NCBI RefSeq assembly: GCF_900167155.1
Contig: NZ_FUXU01000043.1
Span: forward strand, 1-37,890
Reading direction: 5' to 3'
DNA: 37,890 bases
From: Enterovibrio nigricans DSM 22720
GTDB lineage: Bacteria > Pseudomonadota > Gammaproteobacteria > Enterobacterales > Vibrionaceae
Part shown: positions 17,016 to 24,702 of the stretch, piece by piece
Layout of the letters: every line of letters begins with the position of its first letter
Position numbering within the stretch: the stretch's first letter is position 1
The notes under the pieces: generated by a model
Told to the model about the DNA's origin: nothing
Seen by the model: the letters and a program-made list of their open reading frames with translations, nothing else
Databases searched by the model: none
Made by a program: the position numbers and the translations under genes

Positions 17016-17825
17016 TTAAGCGTTAAAAACCTCTTTATTACCGTCTCCGGAAGACGAATCATCATCGCCTTCTTGTGACACGGTCACTTCGATACCAACA
17101 CCGAACATCTCACGATATAGAACGCCTTTAACGTTGAACATAAAGGGCAACGCCCAAACGAGCGCTATACCTGCTGTGGCATATGAAAAGAGAAAAAGCA
17201 CAGCGATGACGATGTAAACAAGGGTCAATGGTATCATTTTTTTTGTGATCGCTCTAAAAGAAACGATCATCGCCTCAACAGGGCGAAGTCTTTTCTCACA
17301 GATAAGAAGAATTGTCATCGAAAAGGCAATTCCCAGAAAAATGCCTAACAATGGCAAGATCTGATTACCAAAACTTTGTAACGCTGAAATGAAACTCATC
17401 GCGAGGATCACGGTCATCGCATAAGCCAAGCCTTTAACGATATGGCGCGGTTTGGTTCTAAATCCAATGGCATGGCTTAGTCCCATTAAGCTCGCTCCCG
17501 CATAGAGAGGTGCACTTAAAACCGTCGATGCGAACAAGGCAATTCGACTTGCGGCTAACATTTCAGGCGTCATCTGGCCTTTCCCGATAAACGCTGATAT
17601 CACCTGCGCCGGTGAATCTACCATCAAGGAAAGCACCACCAGAAATATCGCCAGATTCGCCCCAGCTAAAACTATCGTGGCGGGAAGAAATCGCCAGAAG
17701 TGTTTTTGCGTCAGCTTAACGGCCTCTTGAACCACACTGGATGCGCTGAGATTGTATTGACCACTCAATGCATTTTCTAAGGAGCCACCAACATGTAGTG
17801 CGTTACTCAATTGTTGTTTATTCAT
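17016..17825 (-). CDS. Conserved inner-membrane protein of unknown function
   Basis: The 269-residue protein has an N-terminal cytoplasmic segment of about 40 residues, then about five to six membrane helices (from FWRFLPATIVLAGANLAIF to LVYIVIAVLFLFSY), and an acidic, serine-rich C-terminal tail (GDDDSSSGDGN). The layout recalls YciC/DUF-type glycerophosphoryl-like membrane proteins, but I cannot place it in a named family. It is the first gene of a minus-strand operon with the Bax-like lipoprotein and the DUF2987-like protein, divergent from potA. The context suggests an envelope or cell-wall role. That is inference. Confidence 0.75.
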   Translation of the reverse strand: MNKQQLSNALHVGGSLENALSGQYNLSASSVVQEAVKLTQKHFWRFLPATIVLAGANLAIFLVVLSLMVDSPAQVISAFIGKGQMTPEMLAASRIALFASTVLSAPLYAGASLMGLSHAIGFRTKPRHIVKGLAYAMTVILAMSFISALQSFGNQILPLLGIFLGIAFSMTILLICEKRLRPVEAMIVSFRAITKKMIPLTLVYIVIAVLFLFSYATAGIALVWALPFMFNVKGVLYREMFGVGIEVTVSQEGDDDSSSGDGNKEVFNA

Positions 17826-18163
17826 AGCAAGTTAACTTTTGTCTTTAGCCTAAGAAAGTTCACCACTTATAAAGTTATAGGTGATTTTTTTAAGCGCGTC
17901 TCACGGTGATGCATTTTTAGCCAGACAGTATTGGCGCTATACTAACCGTCGCTTGCTTGCTGAATTATGCGAGCCGCTTCACAGCGCGGCGATTTGGTCG
18001 ATGTTTCTCCATATCTCGCTAGCAATAGAATTTTTGGGCAAAGTTTTACTGTTAAATCAAAAAAACGCTTTAACTTCATGGTTCGCACGTCTATCATGCG
18101 CCGTCTACTTTTTAGGGGAATTTTTCTAGCTAATCGCCCGTGGTGTAAGGAGAGAGAGTAGAA
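17826..18163. other. 338-base divergent intergenic region, membrane-protein operon / potABCD
   Basis: No gene is visible. A TATACT at 17938-17943 is a possible -10 for potA, but no good -35 lies 16-18 bases upstream. A 6-base inverted repeat GTTAAA / TTTAAC (18051-18056 and 18069-18074) is present. AAGGAG at 18147-18152 is the ribosome site for potA. If the TATACT is used, potA has a leader of about 210 bases. No riboswitch was recognised. Confidence 0.4.
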
Positions 18164-19279
18164 TTGAACGCAACACAACCAATGAAAAAACCCGTTGTTC
18201 AGCTTAAAGGGCTTTGTAAGAGTTTCGATGGCAAGGAGATCATTTCTTCTTTTGATCTCGAAATTAACAACGGCGAGTTTTTGACAATCCTAGGTCCGTC
18301 AGGTTGTGGCAAGACCACAGTTCTTCGTTTGATTGCAGGTCTTGAAGATGCAGACGATGGCCACATCATACTTGACGAGCAAGACGTAACCGCAATCCCC
18401 GCGGAGCAGCGCCACGTCAATACCGTCTTTCAGAGCTATGCGCTTTTCCCACACATGACTGTGTTCGAAAACGTTGCTTTTGGTCTGCGCATGCAGAAAG
18501 TTGCCGAAAGTGATATCGAACCGCGTGTTATGGAAGCACTTCGCATGGTTCAACTTGAGAAATTTGCACCTCGCAAACCTCATCAGCTTTCCGGCGGTCA
18601 ACAACAACGTGTCGCAATTGCTCGTGCCGTCGTTAACAAACCGAAAGTGCTTTTGCTTGATGAATCCCTTTCTGCATTGGACTACAAGCTTCGTAAGCAA
18701 ATGCAAATGGAGCTTAAACAGCTTCAGCGTAAGCTGGGTATTACCTTCATTTTCGTTACACACGATCAGGAAGAAGCCCTTTCAATGTCAGACCGTATCA
18801 TCGTGATGAAAGCTGGTAAGGTTGTTCAAGACGGTACACCACGTGAGATCTACGAAGAGCCAGCAAACTTGTTTGTTGCGCGATTCATTGGTGAGATCAA
18901 CGTGTTTGACGCACATGTAATTGCACGTATTGACGAAGAGCGTATCACTGCGACCGTCGAAGGCCGTGAATGTCAGGTTTATTGTAAACTTGATGTATCG
19001 GTTGGCGATAAGGTGAAGGTGCTACTGCGTCCTGAAGATTTGCGTATCGAAGAAATCGGCGCAACTGAATCAGGTAACGGTATCGTCGGCTACGTTCGTG
19101 AACGTAACTACAAAGGTATGACGCTGGATTCGGTTCTTGAACTGGAATCAGGCATGTCGGTGATGGTTAGCGAGTTCTTCAACGAAGACGATCCAGATGT
19201 TGACCACTCTTTGGATCAGAAAGTTGCAATTACCTGGGTTGAAAGCTGGGAAGTGGTACTGCCTGATGAAGAAGATTAA
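18164..19279 (+). CDS. potA: Spermidine/putrescine ABC transporter ATP-binding protein PotA
   Basis: The 371-residue ATPase has Walker [10 protein letters not shown] (about 44-52), Q-loop region [12 protein letters not shown], signature LSGGQQQR (about 142-149), Walker B LLLDES and switch His in THDQEEAL, then a C-terminal TOBE-type regulatory domain. It powers polyamine uptake through PotBC. Start choice: TTG at 18164 lies 11 bases after a strong AAGGAG, whereas the ATG at 18182 is 29 bases away, so TTG initiation is favoured. The potB start overlaps its 3' end by 14 bases. The uptake substrate in Vibrio may include norspermidine; that is not visible in the sequence. Confidence 0.94.
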   Translation: MNATQPMKKPVVQLKGLCKSFDGKEIISSFDLEINNGEFLTILGPSGCGKTTVLRLIAGLEDADDGHIILDEQDVTAIPAEQRHVNTVFQSYALFPHMTVFENVAFGLRMQKVAESDIEPRVMEALRMVQLEKFAPRKPHQLSGGQQQRVAIARAVVNKPKVLLLDESLSALDYKLRKQMQMELKQLQRKLGITFIFVTHDQEEALSMSDRIIVMKAGKVVQDGTPREIYEEPANLFVARFIGEINVFDAHVIARIDEERITATVEGRECQVYCKLDVSVGDKVKVLLRPEDLRIEEIGATESGNGIVGYVRERNYKGMTLDSVLELESGMSVMVSEFFNEDDPDVDHSLDQKVAITWVESWEVVLPDEED

Positions 19280-20120
19280 TCTCCAGAACGCCATTATCGG
19301 TGTTATTGTAGGTTGGCTGCTGCTGTTCGTGTTTATACCGAACATGATGATTATCATCACCAGTTTCCTGACCCGCGACGATGCAAATCTGATTGAGATG
19401 ACCTTCACCTTGAGCAACTATGCCAAGCTGTTGGATCCTCTCTACGCAAAAGTCGTCTGGCACTCTTTCTATATGGCTGCCATCGCGACAATGCTGTGTT
19501 TGTTGATCGGTTATCCGTTCGCTTACACCATCGCTCGTATGCCAACGAAATGGCGACCAATCATGTTGTTCATGGTGATTATTCCGTTTTGGACTAACTC
19601 CTTGATCCGCACGTACGGCCTAAAAATCTTTTTGGGTACACGTGGGCTACTTAATGAAGGTTTGCTGACGTTGGGTTTGATCGACAAGCCTTTGCGTATC
19701 ATGTACACCGAATATGCCGTGATGATTGGCCTGGTTTATATCCTGCTACCATTTATGATTCTGCCGCTGTACTCAAGCATTGAAAAGCTGGATAACAGCT
19801 ACCTTGAAGCAGCGAAAGATCTGGGTGCAAGCAAGCTGCAAGCATTCATCAAAATTATTCTGCCTTTGACTATGCCAGGTATTATTGCTGGCTGTCTTTT
19901 GGTTCTGCTTCCAGCGTTGGGTATGTTCTATGTATCCGACCTTCTGGGTGGCGCGAAGAACCTGTTGATTGGTAACGTCATCAAGAGTCAGATCCTCAAC
20001 GTACGCGACTGGCCATTTGGCTCAGCAGCAAGTATTTCGTTGACTGTCTTGATGGGTCTAATGCTCTTCGCCTACTGGCGTGTTGGCAAGCTAATGAACA
20101 AGAAGGTAGAGCTGGAATGA
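19266..20120 (+). CDS. potB: Polyamine ABC transporter permease PotB
   Basis: The 284-residue protein has six membrane helices and the permease EAA loop [20 protein letters not shown] in the last third, which docks on PotA. The frame is open upstream to 19197, but that stretch is antisense-free overlap with potA. The ATG at 19266 ([12 protein letters not shown]) gives the normal N-terminus and length. The gene overlaps potA by 14 bases and potC by four, so the operon is tightly coupled. Confidence 0.94.
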   Translation: MKKINLQNAIIGVIVGWLLLFVFIPNMMIIITSFLTRDDANLIEMTFTLSNYAKLLDPLYAKVVWHSFYMAAIATMLCLLIGYPFAYTIARMPTKWRPIMLFMVIIPFWTNSLIRTYGLKIFLGTRGLLNEGLLTLGLIDKPLRIMYTEYAVMIGLVYILLPFMILPLYSSIEKLDNSYLEAAKDLGASKLQAFIKIILPLTMPGIIAGCLLVLLPALGMFYVSDLLGGAKNLLIGNVIKSQILNVRDWPFGSAASISLTVLMGLMLFAYWRVGKLMNKKVELE

Positions 20121-20887
20121 GTCGTTTTTTCAAAACCAGCTTTATGTCGCTGGTCTATGCATTCCTTTACATCCCGATCATCATTCTTATCGTTAACTCA
20201 TTTAACGAAAGTAAGTTCGGTATGGATTGGAAGGGTTTTACCACCAAGTGGTATACCCAACTGCTGAATAATGACAGCTTGGTACAAGCAGCCGGAAACT
20301 CGCTGACAATTGCGGTATTTTCTGCAACTGCAGCAGCGATTATCGGTAGCCTTACGGCCGTTGCGCTCTATCGCTATCGGTTCCGTGGCAAGAAATTTGT
20401 CAACGGTATGCTGTTTGTCGTAATGATGTCTCCAGACATCGTGATGGCTATCTCGCTTCTGGCACTGTTTGTTTTGTTGGGTGCACAACTTGGCTTCCTG
20501 ACCTTGTTATTGTCACACATTACTTTCTGTCTGCCTTTCGTGGTTGTGACTGTATACAGTCGCCTGAATGGCTTTGACCTACGTATGCTTGAAGCAGCGA
20601 AAGATCTGGCAGCAAGTGAATGGGTAATCCTAACCAAGATCATTTTGCCACTTGCAGCGCCTGCGGTAGCCGCTGGCTGGCTGTTGAGCTTCACTCTGTC
20701 TCTGGATGACGTTATCGTCAGTTCTTTTGTTACAGGGCCGAGTTATGAAATCTTGCCATTGAAGATTTACTCAATGGTCAAAGTTGGCGTCTCTCCCGAA
20801 GTGAATGCACTGGCAACGCTGATGCTTATCGTTTCTCTCGTACTGGTAATTTTCTCTCAACTACTGGCACGCGATAAGGTGCGATAA
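20117..20887 (+). CDS. potC: Polyamine ABC transporter permease PotC
   Basis: The 256-residue protein has about six membrane helices, starting [20 protein letters not shown]. The EAA loop EAAKDLAASEWVILTKIILP is present, and the C-terminal half contains LSLDDVIVSSFVTGP, typical of PotC. It pairs with PotB to form the channel. Its ATG overlaps the potB stop. Two hairpins separate it from potD. Confidence 0.94.
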   Translation: MSRFFKTSFMSLVYAFLYIPIIILIVNSFNESKFGMDWKGFTTKWYTQLLNNDSLVQAAGNSLTIAVFSATAAAIIGSLTAVALYRYRFRGKKFVNGMLFVVMMSPDIVMAISLLALFVLLGAQLGFLTLLLSHITFCLPFVVVTVYSRLNGFDLRMLEAAKDLAASEWVILTKIILPLAAPAVAAGWLLSFTLSLDDVIVSSFVTGPSYEILPLKIYSMVKVGVSPEVNALATLMLIVSLVLVIFSQLLARDKVR

Positions 20888-20892
20888 TTTGT

Positions 20893-20918
20893 CGAGGGCA
20901 GGCTCGCCTGCCCTTTTA
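20893..20918 (+). terminator. Hairpin between potC and potD (terminator or attenuator)
   Basis: Stem GGGCAGGC / GCCTGCCC with a minimal TC-type loop, followed by TTTTATAAT. A strong stem but a short T run, so partial termination is plausible. Confidence 0.65.
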
Positions 20919-20938
20919 TAATGTCGCACTTTTCAGTC

Positions 20939-20960
20939 ACGGCTGGCGTTGTCCAGCCGT
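20939..20960 (+). other. Second hairpin upstream of potD
   Basis: Perfect 8-base stem ACGGCTGG / CCAGCCGT with a six-base loop and no T run, about 44 bases before the potD start. It could protect or pace potD mRNA. It is not a classic terminator. Confidence 0.5.
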
Positions 20961-21003
20961 TATTCTAACCTTTCAATACCAATTAAAACTGCAGGAGTTG
21001 TCG

Positions 21004-22047
21004 ATGAAACCCTGGTCTAAGTTTGTGCTGGGCAGTTCTCTGGCCGTCTCTCTTCTTTCTAATACTGCACTGGCTGCTGATAACGAGCTGTATTTCTATA
21101 ACTGGTCTGAGCACATCCCAACAGAAGTACTGGAAGAGTTTACTGAAGAAACAGGCATCAAAGTTTTCTATTCAACGTACGAATCTAACGAAAGCATGTA
21201 CGCGAAGCTGAAGACACATCCAGAGGGTTATGATCTGGTTGTTCCTTCCACGTACTATGTACAGAAGATGCGTGATGAAGGCATGCTACAAAAGTTAGAC
21301 AAAAGTAAGTTGACTCATTTCGATGGTCTTGACCCGAACCAACTGAATAAACCGTTCGACCCAAATAACACCTACTCTATACCTTACATTTGGGGTGCGA
21401 CAGGCATCGGTGTTAACACTGACATTATCGAAAAAGACAGTGTTCACGCTTGGGCAGATCTTTGGAATCCTGATTACGAAGGTCAACTGCTGATGATGGA
21501 TGACGCTCGTGAGTTCTTCCACATTGCACTGCGCAAGCTGGGTTATTCTGCAAACACTCAGAATCCAGATGAAATCAAAGCCGCTTACGAAGAGTTGAAG
21601 AAAATCATGCCAAATGTGCTGGTATTCAACTCTGACTTCCCAGCAAATCCTTACATGGCCGGCGAAGTTGCACTAGGCATGCTGTGGAACGGTTCTGCAT
21701 ACATTGCGCGTAGCGAAGGTGCACCCGTAGACATCGTGTGGCCAGAAGAAGGCGCGATTTTTTGGATGGATAGCTTGGCGATCCCTGCAACCGCGAAAAA
21801 CATTGATGCAGCACACAAGATGATCGACTTCTTGCTTCGCCCAGAAAATGCAGCGAAGCTTGCCATTGAGATAGGCTACCCAACGCCAGTGAAAGCCGCC
21901 TACCCTCTTCTGCCTAAATCGTTCAAAGACGATCCAAGCGTTTATCCACCACAAGATGTGATGGAAAAAGGTGAGTGGCAATGTTCTGTTGGAAAAGCGA
22001 ACGTGCTTTACGAAGAGTACTTCCAGAAGCTGAAAGCGGGTCAGTAA
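21004..22047 (+). CDS. potD: Spermidine/putrescine-binding periplasmic protein PotD
   Basis: The 347-residue solute-binding protein has a clear signal peptide (cleaved about ALAAD, residue 24-25). The mature protein begins NELYFYNWSEHIP, the classic PotD/PotF N-terminus, followed by YESNESMYAKLK and the C-terminal lobe IVWPEEGAIFWMD containing binding-site acidic and aromatic residues. It delivers polyamines to PotBC. ATG 21004 is chosen over TTG 20998 because AGGAG at 20993-20997 is better spaced. V. cholerae has two adjacent potD genes, as I recall. Only one is present here. Confidence 0.94.
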   Translation: MKPWSKFVLGSSLAVSLLSNTALAADNELYFYNWSEHIPTEVLEEFTEETGIKVFYSTYESNESMYAKLKTHPEGYDLVVPSTYYVQKMRDEGMLQKLDKSKLTHFDGLDPNQLNKPFDPNNTYSIPYIWGATGIGVNTDIIEKDSVHAWADLWNPDYEGQLLMMDDAREFFHIALRKLGYSANTQNPDEIKAAYEELKKIMPNVLVFNSDFPANPYMAGEVALGMLWNGSAYIARSEGAPVDIVWPEEGAIFWMDSLAIPATAKNIDAAHKMIDFLLRPENAAKLAIEIGYPTPVKAAYPLLPKSFKDDPSVYPPQDVMEKGEWQCSVGKANVLYEEYFQKLKAGQ

Positions 22048-22069
22048 TACACTCTCGGTTATTCCAAAT

Positions 22070-22100
22070 ACAAAAAAGCGGCGATTGAGCCGCTTTTTTT
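22070..22100 (+). terminator. Rho-independent terminator after potD
   Basis: Stem AAAAGCGGC / GCCGCTTTT with a GATTGA-type loop and a seven-T run. Confidence 0.88.
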
Positions 22101-22119
22101 ATGTCATCGTAGAGCGGGT

Positions 22120-22836
22120 CTATTTGCCCATATTCAATAGCTCTTCAACCAATTCAGGGACTAACACGGTTGCTTTACCGTAGCGTTTCTCGTCAAACTC
22201 ACTTTCTACAGCACTGGGCTCCAAGTTCACTTCTATTGTTCTTGCGCCACCAATCGAGGCTTCATGGACAAACCCTGCAGCCGGATATACCGCACCTGAC
22301 GTACCGATAGAGATAAATAGGTCTGCCTCCATCAATGCGTCGTGAATTTTGTCCATTGCTATTGGCATTTCACCAAACCAAACAACATGTGGGCGCATTG
22401 ACGAAGGTATCTGGCAGCAATGACACATATCATCGACCATGATGTCATCTTTCCAATCCAATACCTGATTTGAGCTACTGCACCGCGCCTTTAATAATTC
22501 ACCATGCATGTGAATGATGTTTTCACTCCCTGAACGCTCATGCAGATCATCTATGTTCTGCGTCACGATGGTAACTGTGCCGTCTAACTCTTTCTCAAGT
22601 CGCGCGAGTGCTAGATGGGCTGCGTTGGGCTCCACACCTGATTGAAGTTGCTTTCTACGCTGGTTGTAAAACGTTTGAACCAAGGCAGGATTTCGGGCAA
22701 AACCTTCAGGTGTAGCAACATCTTCGATATGGTGCTCTTCCCACAAACCGTCTTGTGCGCGAAATGTTCTGATTCCTGATTCAGCGGAAATACCTGCACC
22801 AGTCAAAATCACAATGTTTCTGTGGGGAAATTGCAT
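22120..22836 (-). CDS. cobB: NAD-dependent protein deacylase, sirtuin CobB
   Basis: The 238-residue class III sirtuin has the NAD-binding [14 protein letters not shown] (about 13-26), [12 protein letters not shown], the catalytic-His motif HMHGEL, and zinc-site cysteines (KARCSS and CHCC). VWFGEMP and the C-terminal [16 protein letters not shown] segment closely follow E. coli CobB. Tyr and Arg in FYNQRR match the residues that give class III enzymes desuccinylase and demalonylase ability. It likely removes acetyl or succinyl groups from lysines of metabolic enzymes. It corresponds to the short CobB form, starting [13 protein letters not shown]. It is transcribed convergently with potD and divergently from the porin gene. 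Confidence 0.95.
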   Translation of the reverse strand: MQFPHRNIVILTGAGISAESGIRTFRAQDGLWEEHHIEDVATPEGFARNPALVQTFYNQRRKQLQSGVEPNAAHLALARLEKELDGTVTIVTQNIDDLHERSGSENIIHMHGELLKARCSSSNQVLDWKDDIMVDDMCHCCQIPSSMRPHVVWFGEMPIAMDKIHDALMEADLFISIGTSGAVYPAAGFVHEASIGGARTIEVNLEPSAVESEFDEKRYGKATVLVPELVEELLNMGK

Positions 22837-22872
22837 CTAGAGCTTCCTATCTCGTTAATTTAATAACCTTTA

Positions 22873-22911
22873 TAGCATTGTTGGTAAGTGCATAACAGGC
22901 CAGCAATGCTA
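22873..22911. promoter_or_regulatory. Long inverted repeat between cobB and the porin gene
   Basis: Arms TAGCATTGTTGG (22873-22884) and CCAGCAATGCTA (22900-22911) pair at 11 of 12 positions, and at all 12 in plus-strand RNA if a G-U pair is allowed. They are separated by 15 bases. The repeat lies 37 bases upstream of cobB and about 95 upstream of the porin start. It lacks a T run, so an operator or RNA stem is more likely than a terminator. Confidence 0.5.
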
Positions 22912-23006
22912 GACAATAGTCGAATTAGGATGAGCAAGACGAATTCCCCAGTAAAAATCCAAAAATGTCTTATATTTAATAAACGCACCAAATTTGATAG
23001 TGATGT

Positions 23007-24266
23007 ATGTTACTGCCCCGACGACTTGGTTTGTTTACAACAACGTGTCTTACTCTACTCGCGAGCAGTTTTGCATCGGCGAGTGACAACCTGCGCGTCA
23101 GTGGCTTTGGCAACGTTAGTCTTATCAAATCAGGCACAGAAAACCTGGGGTATAAGTATGATCTAACCAAAGAAGCCCTCTATGACGAATGGAGTCTAAA
23201 ACCCGGCTCTTCATTTGGTTTACAACTCAACGCGGAAATCAACGACGAGCTAGACGCAGTGGTTCAAGTCGTGGCTCAAGATAGGCTTAACAACGACCTC
23301 AACAAGTCCATTAGCTGGGCATTTGTTCGCTATAGACCTACCCATAACATTACAATTCGCGCAGGTCGCATCGCGACACCTATTTACATGCTTTCCGAGT
23401 ACCGTGATGTTGGATTTGCTTACCTTTGGACAAAGCCAATAACAGACTTCTACTCCTCTATTCCGGTTACATTTGTCGATGGTGGAGACATTGCTTACAG
23501 CACAAGAATGGGCCACGGAATATTCGAAGCAAGGCTGTTTGCGGGCAGTTCCGAAGTCACAACGGAAACCATTTTTGAAGCCCAAGACGTGACACTGTCA
23601 CCCATGATCGGTTCTAAATTCACTTATGCGCTAGAAGAATGGCTTTTCTCTGCTGTCGCCGCAACCACCAAGGTAACCGACGGCGAGCCTGCTGATGCTT
23701 TAACAGCTGCTATAGACAGTAATCCAATTGTTGGCAGTTTATGGCCCCAAGCCACGCAACTGAAATCTGATTTCACGCTGAAGGACTCACGAATCTCCTA
23801 TTACTCACTCGGGGCATTGTATGAGACAGGCTCATGGAATGCACAAGCAGAGCTGAGTTTCACCGATACCGACTGGCCATTTTTTCCCGACTTAGCTGCT
23901 GGCTATTTCAGTCTCGGTCATACGGTGGACAACACCACCTACTACGGCTTCGCGTCGAAAGCGAAAACAATCGATGAACTTTATGAGCTATCAGCCCCTT
24001 CTACTGTAGGCATGTCTGTACAGCAGATTGCCGAGGCTTATCAACTCATAAACAGCAACATTGACGCGCGTTTTGTAGATCAAGAAACGCTAGGTTTTGG
24101 GGCGAGAATAGACATAACACCCCAGTTAGCATTGAAAGGACAAATTGAACGCACTTGGTTGATAAACAACCATACAGGGGGCTGGTTGACGACCATTCAA
24201 GGTTTAAGTGCAACCGCTCCGAATCACATTGATACCTACTCGATTAGCCTGAGTTTTGTGTTCTGA
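23007..24266 (+). CDS. Outer-membrane porin-like beta-barrel protein
   Basis: The 419-residue protein has a signal peptide (about 1-24, ending SSFASA) and a mature part of alternating beta strands. It starts DNLRVSGFGNVSLIKSG, contains porin-like AGRIATPIYMLSEYRDVGFAYLW, and ends in a terminal phenylalanine (YSISLSFVF), the typical signal for outer-membrane insertion. The ATG at 23007 has only a weak ribosome site. It is the first gene of a compact set: the next gene starts one base after its stop. The specific solute is unknown. Pairing with a small periplasmic binding protein and a diguanylate cyclase suggests a sensing role rather than general uptake. That is inference. Confidence 0.8.
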   Translation: MLLPRRLGLFTTTCLTLLASSFASASDNLRVSGFGNVSLIKSGTENLGYKYDLTKEALYDEWSLKPGSSFGLQLNAEINDELDAVVQVVAQDRLNNDLNKSISWAFVRYRPTHNITIRAGRIATPIYMLSEYRDVGFAYLWTKPITDFYSSIPVTFVDGGDIAYSTRMGHGIFEARLFAGSSEVTTETIFEAQDVTLSPMIGSKFTYALEEWLFSAVAATTKVTDGEPADALTAAIDSNPIVGSLWPQATQLKSDFTLKDSRISYYSLGALYETGSWNAQAELSFTDTDWPFFPDLAAGYFSLGHTVDNTTYYGFASKAKTIDELYELSAPSTVGMSVQQIAEAYQLINSNIDARFVDQETLGFGARIDITPQLALKGQIERTWLINNHTGGWLTTIQGLSATAPNHIDTYSISLSFVF

Positions 24267-24267
24267 T

Positions 24268-24702
24268 ATGAAAAAACTAATATTAGCACTGCTCACATAC
24301 CTGACATTGTTCTGGGCCTCTACGTCTCAGGCAGGGCTAGTTGTAGTCGTTCACCAAGACAATCCCATCGAATCATTGTCATCTCGGCAAATCATGGACC
24401 TGTATATGGGCCGTTATACCGCCTATCCCAATGGCGCAACAGCGGACACGACGGACTTGCCAGATAACAGCCCACTAAGAGAAGATTTCTACAATCGTCT
24501 GGTAGGAAAATCCGTTGCTCAGATCAATGCTTATTGGGCGAGATTACTGTTCACCGGTAAAGCCGAGCCGCCTCAAGCGAAGCCTTCCGAACAAGACGTT
24601 GTTAATTACGTGCGCGAAAACCGCAGTGCCATTGCTTATATCAAAGAGTCAAACTTAGCTGATGGTTTGAAAGTGGTGTTTAGATTTGAAGATCCTCAAT
24701 AA
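24268..24702 (+). CDS. Small periplasmic PstS-like (phosphate ABC substrate-binding family) protein
   Basis: The 144-residue protein has a signal peptide (MKKLILALLTYLTLFWASTSQA). The mature part GLVVVVHQDNPIESLSSRQIMDLYMGR resembles the first lobe of PstS/PBP-like proteins. The later segment VNYVRENRSAIAYIKES is also family-typical. It is about half the length of a true phosphate-binding protein, so it may bind a partner domain rather than feed a transporter. No ABC permease or ATPase is nearby. The ATG at 24268 is chosen because it sits one base after the porin stop and gives the signal peptide at the N-terminus. Its 3' end overlaps the cyclase start by 17 bases. Confidence 0.78.
   Translation: MKKLILALLTYLTLFWASTSQAGLVVVVHQDNPIESLSSRQIMDLYMGRYTAYPNGATADTTDLPDNSPLREDFYNRLVGKSVAQINAYWARLLFTGKAEPPQAKPSEQDVVNYVRENRSAIAYIKESNLADGLKVVFRFEDPQ

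Noticed and set aside
18299-18763. 154-codon open frame antisense to potA
   Set aside because: It lies wholly inside a well-supported gene, has no family features, and its composition reflects the opposite strand.
19800-20620. Identical stretch of about 20 bases in potB and potC (EAA loop)
   Set aside because: It encodes the conserved permease EAAKDL motif in two related genes, not a mobile or regulatory repeat.
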